Origin: Campylobacterales bacterium
GTDB taxonomy: Bacteria; Campylobacterota; Campylobacteria; Campylobacterales; QNZT01
Direction: 5' to 3'
DNA: 6,751 nt
NCBI GenBank assembly: GCA_015662615.1
Contig: DQTU01000315.1
Span: forward strand, 1-6,751
A program made the position numbers and the translations under genes. Shown in pieces: positions 1 to 5,342 of this stretch. Under the pieces are notes generated by a model. That model had not been told where the DNA came from, searched no databases, and saw nothing but the letters and a program-made list of their open reading frames with translations. The first letter of the stretch is position 1; the number at the start of each line of letters is the position of its first letter.

Positions 1-852
1 CCTATCTGTTAAAACTTTTCCATCCCCTTTAAAAAGTGCAGCCATTTGAATATAAAATCCGTCCTCTGAGGTCGGTGCTGCCATCTCTTCAATAAATTCA
101 TTTTCAACAATATCAGTTATCTCTTCATCAATTATAATTGCATCTGCAGGTGTAGTTTCAACTACTGCAGGTTCTATAGCAGCAACTTTTCCTGCAACCT
201 CAGTTTGAGTTATTTTCTGCGTTACACCTTTCTCAGAAATTTTTCTAAACTCTGCTAAATTAATTGCATTTTGTACATCGGTAGTTGCTTGTACTGATGG
301 AATTTGAGCTGCAGGTTTTACACTACTTCCCGTGTTTACTCCTAACCCTATAGTTGCGATGATATCATCATCATTGTTACTGAGTTTTCTCATCCATTTG
401 GCTTCAGTTATAAGATCAACACGCTTAGTTATTCCAAATTTTAAACCAGCACCTGCATGGACAAATCCTTGTGAACCTTGATTTAGTGCAGGGGCAGTAA
501 GACCATGTGTTGATTCATTACCCACACCAATTATTCCATATGGGCGTATACGCTTACCATGGTTCATTTCATAAATAATATTTGCTGAAACTCTCTCGAT
601 ATCTGTTTCAGCGCCTAATGTACCCACTTCATTACTAGTAGAAGCTTCATATGCCGCTTGAACACCTACTTGATCATTTAAAAATACTGCTCCTCTAATA
701 CCATATAGTATCTCATCATCTTTTAGTGTGTCATCTTTTGCTTTATAGACAGCTTTACCTACGGTTGGCATCACTTCTATCTTTACAGCATAAGCAGATG
801 TTGCCATCACAGAGATAAGCAATGTTGTAAGTAATTTGTTGACTTGTATCAT
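1..852 (-). CDS. Secreted outer-membrane beta-barrel protein with a probable C-terminal SPOR domain, 3' end cut by the window edge
   Basis: The reading frame is open from an ATG at 852-850 to the window edge, giving 284 residues with no stop, so the C-terminus is missing. The ATG follows AAGGAG (859-864) by 6 nt. Residues 1-22 form a Sec signal peptide: a lysine near the N-terminus, a hydrophobic core, and a likely cleavage after Ala-Tyr-Ala. Residues 24-173 show alternating polar/hydrophobic strands rich in Gly and aromatics (for example RPYGIIGVG at 103-111, HAGAGLKFG at 132-140, ATIGLGVN at 166-173), typical of an eight-stranded OmpA-like barrel. Residues 174-262 are a low-complexity Ala/Glu/Thr-rich acidic linker. 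From residue 264 the segment GFYIQMAALFKGDGK resembles the first strand of a SPOR domain, which binds denuded peptidoglycan. The likely role is structural outer-membrane anchoring to the cell wall; this is inferred. The barrel call is firmer than the SPOR call, because only about 20 residues of that domain are visible. The gene is transcribed divergently from glnD. Confidence 0.85.
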   Translation of the reverse strand, partial: MIQVNKLLTTLLISVMATSAYAVKIEVMPTVGKAVYKAKDDTLKDDEILYGIRGAVFLNDQVGVQAAYEASTSNEVGTLGAETDIERVSANIIYEMNHGKRIRPYGIIGVGNESTHGLTAPALNQGSQGFVHAGAGLKFGITKRVDLITEAKWMRKLSNNDDDIIATIGLGVNTGSSVKPAAQIPSVQATTDVQNAINLAEFRKISEKGVTQKITQTEVAGKVAAIEPAVVETTPADAIIIDEEITDIVENEFIEEMAAPTSEDGFYIQMAALFKGDGKVLTDR

Positions 853-858
853 AAGTCA

Positions 859-864
859 CTCCTT
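859..864 (-). promoter_or_regulatory. Shine-Dalgarno site of the beta-barrel gene
   Basis: On the minus strand this reads AAGGAG, a full match to the anti-SD consensus, with 6 nt before the ATG at 852. It fixes the start codon, which is also the one that gives a complete signal peptide. Confidence 0.85.
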
Positions 865-883
865 TATTTTAAATATTTGATAG

Positions 884-889
884 ATTATA
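884..889 (-). promoter_or_regulatory. Candidate -10 box for the beta-barrel gene
   Basis: The minus strand reads TATAAT, a perfect sigma-70 -10 hexamer, 31 nt upstream of the ATG. It implies a transcription start near 877 and a leader of about 25 nt. There is no convincing -35 hexamer 17 nt upstream (907-912 reads ATGGGT), which is normal for Campylobacterota housekeeping promoters. In a region this AT-rich a chance match is possible. Confidence 0.5.
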
Positions 890-910
890 ATAGTATTGTG
901 ATAATGACCC

Positions 911-926
911 ATTAAAAAATTTTAAT
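911..926. repeat. AT-rich 7-bp palindrome between the two divergent promoters
   Basis: ATTAAAA and TTTTAAT form a perfect inverted repeat around a 2-nt centre. It lies between the divergent -10 boxes and overlaps where the -35 regions of both promoters would fall (907-912 on minus, 915-920 on plus). It could be an operator or simply an AT-rich UP-like or curved segment. The background base composition makes such palindromes fairly likely by chance. Confidence 0.35.
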
Positions 927-937
927 CAATAAATCGA

Positions 938-943
938 TATAAT
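938..943 (+). promoter_or_regulatory. Candidate -10 box for the glnD-glmS-tex unit
   Basis: A perfect TATAAT hexamer sits 29 nt upstream of the glnD TTG start. It predicts a transcription start near 950 and a leader of about 23 nt. No good -35 is seen 17 nt upstream (915-920 is A/T only). It is the only obvious promoter for the three rightward genes in the window, because the later intergenic gaps are 9 and 44 nt. Confidence 0.5.
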
Positions 944-961
944 TTAATTTTAATGCTGACA

Positions 962-966
962 AAGGA
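962..966 (+). promoter_or_regulatory. Shine-Dalgarno site fixing the TTG start of glnD
   Basis: AAGGA lies 6 nt before TTG at 973. An in-frame TAA at 940-942 closes the frame upstream, and no ATG or GTG lies between that stop and the TTG. The next in-frame methionine is residue 105, inside the nucleotidyltransferase motif and therefore too late. The site thus supports a genuine TTG initiation codon. Confidence 0.8.
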
Positions 967-972
967 AATTAT

Positions 973-3477
973 TTGAATCTTAATTTAAAGATAGAAGAGT
1001 TGATCTCTCAGAATAGTAGTGATTTTGAAGTTTCAAAGACTATAAAAGAGGAGATAAAAGCATACACAAACTCCTTAGATACTCTCTTTAAAAAGAATCA
1101 AGGCAAAAGTTTTCTTGTTAAGCATACAAGGTCAATAGATGCATATATTAAAATAATCTTTAAATATTCACTTAGAAAACACTTTGGTAAATATCAGCCT
1201 TTGATAAACACACTTCCCATAACCATCGTATCTTTAGGCTCTTATGCTAGGGAACAACTCTCTGTTTATTCTGATATTGACCTCATGATTGTCTATGATA
1301 ATGTAAAAGGTTATAATTTACAGCCTATTATAGAGACGATATTGCAAATTGCATGGGATAGTGGTTTGAAACTTGGTCATAGAGTGCACCAGTTGACCGA
1401 TGTTTACCCTGCAAGTCTTACAGATCAAACCATCAAAACAGCACTTATTGAATCAAGATACCTGTGTGGCTCAAAATATTTGTGGATGCATACCGAGCGT
1501 GAACTTGCAAAAATTAGAAAGGATGAACCTAAAAAGTTTATCCTTGAAAAAATTGAGGAGCGAAAGGGAAGATTAAAAAAATACTCTTTTAACATGCAGC
1601 CAAATATCAAAGAATCTGCTGGAGGGCTAAGAGATTTGAATACACTTTTTTGGATCTCCAATATACTTTATAATATTCAAAAAGTAAAAGATTTAACACC
1701 AAACATCATATCTGATCATGATTATTCAGGGTTGATGCACTCTATAGAGTTTTTATATCGTGTTCGTGTTGCTCTACATTTAAGCGCTAACAAAAAACAA
1801 GATCAACTTCTTTTTCATTTTGTACCTGATGTTGCAAATAAATTGAGATTAACGCAAAGAAGGTTAGTTGAAAAAACATTTGAAGCAATGCTAAAAATTG
1901 AAACTGTTTGTGAATATTTAATTAAAAAAGTTACACACTCTATCTTATATGAAAAAAAACAATTCTCAAAAATAAAAAACTCAAGAGTGCGCAAAAATAT
2001 TTATATTTATAATGGATTGATATGTACTCCACTTAATACACAAACAGAAAAGTTAGAGTATTTTTTAGAGTATTTTTTATTATTTCCTGATAAGCACTAC
2101 TATTTTGAAACAACTTATATACATTACTTACAAAAAGCAAAAAAAGATGAAATTTCATCTAAAACAATCAAAAAACTTTTTTTTAGAAAACATTTATACA
2201 GCTTTTTAATTGCACTATATAAATCAAAACAGTTAGGTACCGTTTTCCCACTTATAAATAAAATATCACACCTCCCACAATTTGACGGCTATCATAAATA
2301 CCCTGTAGATATCCACTCTATTCGGACATTATTAGCATTAGAAGATATTGAAGATACAAATGTAAAAAGACTTTTTGAATCATTTGATGAAGAAGAGAGA
2401 GCATTTTTAAGAGTTGTAGCATTTTTACATGACTCAGGTAAAGGTCGTAAAAAAGATCATAGTCTCCTCGGTGCAGTTCTTGTAAAAGCTTTTGTCAAAT
2501 TGTTAAGATTTTCCCCTCAGCATGTTAATTATGCTTATACACTCGTACAATATCATACACTCATGAGTAATATCGCAAGTCGAGAAGATATATATAGTGA
2601 AAAAGTAATCTTCTCGTTTATTTCAAAACTAGAAGATATAAAAGTTTTACAGCTTCTTTTTGTACTCACATATGCAGATATAGAATCAGTTGCCAAAGGA
2701 GCATACTCTAGTTTTAATGCTAAACTTTTAAATGAGCTTTTTATTATCTCTTGTGAAGCTTTTGAAAATAAAAAGAGAATAACTGAAGCACAAAAAAGGA
2801 CAAAAAAAGAGAAACTTCTGAAAAAATCTACTCAATTTTGTGAAATAAACAGAGTTTTACAAAAAAAGATACTCTCTATTGAGTCTAACCTACTCTATTT
2901 TAAGTACACCCCTGAAGAGATTGTAAAAATAGCTTCTTGGGTTCACACACTTAATAAATCTTATGATTACATCATATCTCATGAGGGCTCTTTAGTCATT
3001 GAGATTATAAGAAAAGAGGATCTGAATCTTGGCTTTTTACTGGGTAAACTTACAAATCTAAATGTACAATCTATGGATATTTTTAAAATTTTTAATGATA
3101 TTAAATATTTTAGAGTTGAATTTTTAGAGTTCGTAGAAAAAGATGATCTTCTTTTTATTGATGAAATTATAAATAGCTCATTTGATATGGATAGCAAGAT
3201 TAAGCTTCCTGTCTCTAAAATGTTAAAGAGTGAAATTGATATTGAGTGCAATCATTCTAACACTTATGCAAGGATGAGTGTATCGACAAAAGACACTTCT
3301 GCGCTGTTAGCTAATATAATGTCAACATTTGACGATATGGGGATAGACATCGCGAGTGCAAAGATACAAACTATTAAAAACAGAGCTAGAAATCTATTTT
3401 TAATTGAAAAAAATGGTAAGTTTTGCAATAATCAAGAAGAGGTCGTACGAAGATTAACAACAAAAATTGAAAATTAA
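973..3477 (+). CDS. glnD: Bifunctional [protein-PII] uridylyltransferase/uridylyl-removing enzyme GlnD
   Basis: GlnD is the cytoplasmic nitrogen sensor: it adds UMP to PII (GlnB/GlnK) when glutamine is low and removes it when glutamine is high. The 834 residues are slightly shorter than the E. coli protein. The nucleotidyltransferase motif is at 89-108, with Gly89-Ser90 and the metal-binding pair Asp101/Asp103 in SDIDL. The helical GlnD-specific block NIKESAGGLRDLNTL is at 211-225. An HD hydrolase domain follows: His448 in YPVDIHSIR, His486-Asp487 in FLHDSGKGRKKDHS, then YHTLMS at 527-532 and TYADIES at 566-572. Two C-terminal ACT domains lie at about 670-740 and 764-830. Both activities therefore look intact. 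The ACT ligand loops are degenerate: the second has DTSALLA where DxPGLLA is usual. Residues 320-440, between the helical and HD parts, are poorly conserved, very lysine/phenylalanine-rich, and contain a 12-bp tandem duplication. Translation starts at TTG, suggesting modest expression. The PII partner is not in the window. The stop codon overlaps the glmS ribosome-binding region. Confidence 0.95.
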   Translation: MNLNLKIEELISQNSSDFEVSKTIKEEIKAYTNSLDTLFKKNQGKSFLVKHTRSIDAYIKIIFKYSLRKHFGKYQPLINTLPITIVSLGSYAREQLSVYSDIDLMIVYDNVKGYNLQPIIETILQIAWDSGLKLGHRVHQLTDVYPASLTDQTIKTALIESRYLCGSKYLWMHTERELAKIRKDEPKKFILEKIEERKGRLKKYSFNMQPNIKESAGGLRDLNTLFWISNILYNIQKVKDLTPNIISDHDYSGLMHSIEFLYRVRVALHLSANKKQDQLLFHFVPDVANKLRLTQRRLVEKTFEAMLKIETVCEYLIKKVTHSILYEKKQFSKIKNSRVRKNIYIYNGLICTPLNTQTEKLEYFLEYFLLFPDKHYYFETTYIHYLQKAKKDEISSKTIKKLFFRKHLYSFLIALYKSKQLGTVFPLINKISHLPQFDGYHKYPVDIHSIRTLLALEDIEDTNVKRLFESFDEEERAFLRVVAFLHDSGKGRKKDHSLLGAVLVKAFVKLLRFSPQHVNYAYTLVQYHTLMSNIASREDIYSEKVIFSFISKLEDIKVLQLLFVLTYADIESVAKGAYSSFNAKLLNELFIISCEAFENKKRITEAQKRTKKEKLLKKSTQFCEINRVLQKKILSIESNLLYFKYTPEEIVKIASWVHTLNKSYDYIISHEGSLVIEIIRKEDLNLGFLLGKLTNLNVQSMDIFKIFNDIKYFRVEFLEFVEKDDLLFIDEIINSSFDMDSKIKLPVSKMLKSEIDIECNHSNTYARMSVSTKDTSALLANIMSTFDDMGIDIASAKIQTIKNRARNLFLIEKNGKFCNNQEEVVRRLTTKIEN
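2053..2076 (+). repeat. Perfect 12-bp in-frame tandem duplication inside glnD
   Basis: The unit TTAGAGTATTTT occurs twice back to back and encodes Leu-Glu-Tyr-Phe twice (GlnD residues 361-368). It keeps the reading frame and falls in the variable segment between the helical and HD domains. It looks like a slippage-born microduplication. Confidence 0.9.
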
Positions 3478-3481
3478 AGGG
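3476..3481 (+). promoter_or_regulatory. glmS Shine-Dalgarno site overlapping the glnD stop codon
   Basis: AAAGGG lies 5 nt before the glmS ATG (3487), and its first two bases are the last two of the glnD TAA (3475-3477). A ribosome ending on glnD would cover this site, so termination-reinitiation coupling between the two genes is plausible. No promoter or glmS-ribozyme-sized leader fits in the 9-nt gap. Confidence 0.7.
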
Positions 3482-3486
3482 TAAAT

Positions 3487-5298
3487 ATGTGTGGAATCGT
3501 TGGTTATATTGGTAAATCAGAAATTAAAGATATACTAGTTGATGGACTTAGAGAGTTAGAGTACAGAGGCTATGATTCAGCTGGAATTGCGGTTTTACAA
3601 CAAGATGAAATCAAATCATATAAAGCTGTTGGAAAACTTATAAACCTAGAAGAGAAGACAAAAGATTTTGCTTCTGAAGGTTTTGGACTTGGAATAGGAC
3701 ATACACGTTGGGCAACACATGGTAAGCCAACAGAACTCAATGCGCACCCACATCTTGGAGAGTTTTCATATGTTGTACATAATGGAATTATCGAAAACTA
3801 TCAAGAACTTAAAGCAATGCTTCAAAGTGAAGGTGTTACATTTTTAAGTCAAACTGATACAGAAGTCATCGTACATCTTTTTGAGAAAAATTATAAAGCG
3901 TTAAATGACCCAATGGCAGCATTTGAAAAAACAGTTGAGACACTTGAAGGTGCATATGCGGTACTTCTTATCACAAAAGTTGATCCTGATAAAATTTATT
4001 TTGCAAAACATGGTTCTCCAATGATCGTTGGAAATGATGATAATGGAGATATACATTTTGGATCAAGTGACGCTGCACTTATCGGAAAAGCAACTGAAGT
4101 TATCTATCTTGATGATGGTGATTATGGTTACACTTCAGTAGAAGGTATCAATATTCTTCACAACCGTAAGCCAAAAGCACTCAATAAAAAAGCTCTAATT
4201 GGAGATAAGATCTCAGCTCAAAAAGGTGGTTTTAGATTCTTCATGGAGAAAGAGATCTATGAACAGAGTGAAGTTTTAGGCGATACGCTTATTGGAAGAG
4301 TTCTTGATGATAAAATTCAATTTGATGAATTAGATGAAAACTTTTTTGACGGCATCGAAGAGATCAAAATTTGCGCATGTGGAACAAGTTACAACTCAGG
4401 GCTTGCCTGCTCATACATCTTTGAGAGACAAGCTAAGATAAAAGCAACGGTTGAAGTTGCAAGTGAATTTAGATATAAAGAGCCACTACTTACTAAAAAT
4501 ACACTTTTTGTGGTTATCAGTCAGAGTGGAGAAACTGCCGATACTTTAGAAGCGCTAAAAATGGCAAAAGCAGCAGGACTTAAAACTTTAGCAATTTGTA
4601 ATGTTGATAACTCTTCAATAGTAAGAATTGCTGATCGTACAATTTTAGCACGAGCTGGCATTGAAAAAGGAGTTGCAAGTACCAAAGCATTTGCAACACA
4701 AGTTATGGCAATGTGGATGTTAACAATTTATGTTGCACAAATTAGAAAGACAATGACTCCCCAAGAGATTAAAGTTGAGTTAAATGCAATGCGTCATATC
4801 CCAACAACAGTTGTGGTAACTGACAAACTGCATGAAAAGATGAAAAGACTCTCAAAAAGATACCTTCACGGTCATGGTTTCTTCTTTATCGGAAGAGATA
4901 TGTTCTATCCATTAGCACTTGAAGGTGCTCTAAAACTAAAAGAGATCTCTTATCTTCATGCAGAGGGTTACCCAGCAGGAGAGATGAAACACGGACCAAT
5001 AGCATTGGCTGATAGTGAACTGTTTACCGTAGCACTTATGCCTAAAACTTTACACTTTGACAAAATAAAAAGTAATGTTGAAGAGTTAGCCGCAAGAGAT
5101 GCAACAATACTTGCAATTTCTCCTGAGAGAATTGAGTTGACAGATGATTATGTTCACACATACCATAGTGATCATCCGATGAGTGAATTTTTTGAGATGA
5201 TGGTTGTTACACAGCTTTTAGCATTAGAAGTTTCAATAAGACTTGGAAATGATGTTGATATGCCAAGAAACTTGGCGAAGTCTGTTACTGTAGAATAA
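3487..5298 (+). CDS. glmS: Glutamine--fructose-6-phosphate aminotransferase (isomerizing) GlmS
   Basis: GlmS converts fructose-6-phosphate and glutamine to glucosamine-6-phosphate and glutamate, the first committed step towards UDP-GlcNAc for peptidoglycan and LPS. It is a cytoplasmic enzyme. The 603 residues match the usual length (about 609 in E. coli). The protein begins Met-Cys-Gly-Ile-Val-Gly; after Met removal Cys2 becomes the N-terminal nucleophile of the class II glutaminase domain (about 2-220). Glutamine-site motifs are GHTRWATHG (71-79), HNGIIENY (98-105) and TDTEV (123-127). Two SIS sugar-isomerase domains follow, with ACGTSY (297-302), SQSGETADT (345-353) and VASTKAF (396-402) in the first. 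In the second are Glu486 in LKEISYLHAEGY, His502 in KHGPIAL, and the C-terminal tail MPRNLAKSVTVE with the catalytic-site Lys598. All key residues are present, so the enzyme should be active. It follows glnD by 9 nt and precedes tex by 44 nt. There is no room for the glmS ribozyme known in Bacillota, so any product feedback must work differently. Confidence 0.99.
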   Translation: MCGIVGYIGKSEIKDILVDGLRELEYRGYDSAGIAVLQQDEIKSYKAVGKLINLEEKTKDFASEGFGLGIGHTRWATHGKPTELNAHPHLGEFSYVVHNGIIENYQELKAMLQSEGVTFLSQTDTEVIVHLFEKNYKALNDPMAAFEKTVETLEGAYAVLLITKVDPDKIYFAKHGSPMIVGNDDNGDIHFGSSDAALIGKATEVIYLDDGDYGYTSVEGINILHNRKPKALNKKALIGDKISAQKGGFRFFMEKEIYEQSEVLGDTLIGRVLDDKIQFDELDENFFDGIEEIKICACGTSYNSGLACSYIFERQAKIKATVEVASEFRYKEPLLTKNTLFVVISQSGETADTLEALKMAKAAGLKTLAICNVDNSSIVRIADRTILARAGIEKGVASTKAFATQVMAMWMLTIYVAQIRKTMTPQEIKVELNAMRHIPTTVVVTDKLHEKMKRLSKRYLHGHGFFFIGRDMFYPLALEGALKLKEISYLHAEGYPAGEMKHGPIALADSELFTVALMPKTLHFDKIKSNVEELAARDATILAISPERIELTDDYVHTYHSDHPMSEFFEMMVVTQLLALEVSIRLGNDVDMPRNLAKSVTVE

Positions 5299-5309
5299 TC
5301 AAATTTTTG

Positions 5310-5340
5310 CTATCCTAGCGATAAAAAATCGCTAGGATAG
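5310..5340 (+). promoter_or_regulatory. Perfect 13-bp hairpin enclosing the tex Shine-Dalgarno sequence
   Basis: The left arm 5310-5322 (CTATCCTAGCGAT) and right arm 5328-5340 (ATCGCTAGGATAG) are exact reverse complements around a five-A loop. The stem starts 12 nt after the glmS stop codon and ends 2 nt before the tex ATG. The right arm holds AGGA (5334-5337), the only good SD for tex, so folding would hide the ribosome-binding site. On the plus strand the stem is followed by AGATGCAAG, not a T-run. On the minus strand the bases after the stem are CAAAAATTT. It is therefore not a canonical intrinsic terminator in either direction. A translational attenuator, coupling device or mRNA-stabilising 3' end of glmS are all possible. 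Confidence 0.8.
5334..5337 (+). promoter_or_regulatory. Shine-Dalgarno site of tex, paired inside the hairpin
   Basis: AGGA lies 5 nt upstream of the ATG at 5343. An in-frame TAA at 5322-5324 closes the frame upstream with no other start between, so this ATG is the only possible early start. The four bases pair with TCCT at 5313-5316 when the hairpin forms. Confidence 0.75.
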
Positions 5341-5342
5341 AG

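Noticed and set aside
880..910. Fur- or FNR-like operator in the divergent gap
   Set aside because: Only half-site resemblances are visible (GATAATG at 900-906 and TTGAT at 877-881); no second half-site of either consensus is present.
1425..1661. Minus-strand open frame of 78 codons inside glnD
   Set aside because: It lies antisense to the conserved glnD region containing the helical signature, shows no recognisable motif or SD site, and is explained as a shadow of the real gene.
1952..1959. A8 run in glnD (and a T8 run at 2177-2184) as phase-variation tracts
   Set aside because: Such runs are common by chance in AT-rich genes, and this housekeeping regulator is an unlikely phase-variable gene; contingency tracts in this phylum are typically poly-G/C.
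2979..3251. Minus-strand open frame of 90 codons inside glnD
   Set aside because: It is antisense to the first ACT domain, and its Ser/Ile/Leu-rich composition is what the complement of this AT-rich coding region would give.
3478..3486. glmS ribozyme or other leader riboswitch before glmS
   Set aside because: Only 9 nt separate glnD from glmS, far too short, and no such element could sit there without being coding sequence of glnD.
5310..5340. Reading the glmS-tex hairpin as a simple intrinsic terminator
   Set aside because: No T-run follows the stem on the plus strand, where the tex start codon follows at once, and none follows it on the minus strand. Weak termination cannot be fully excluded.
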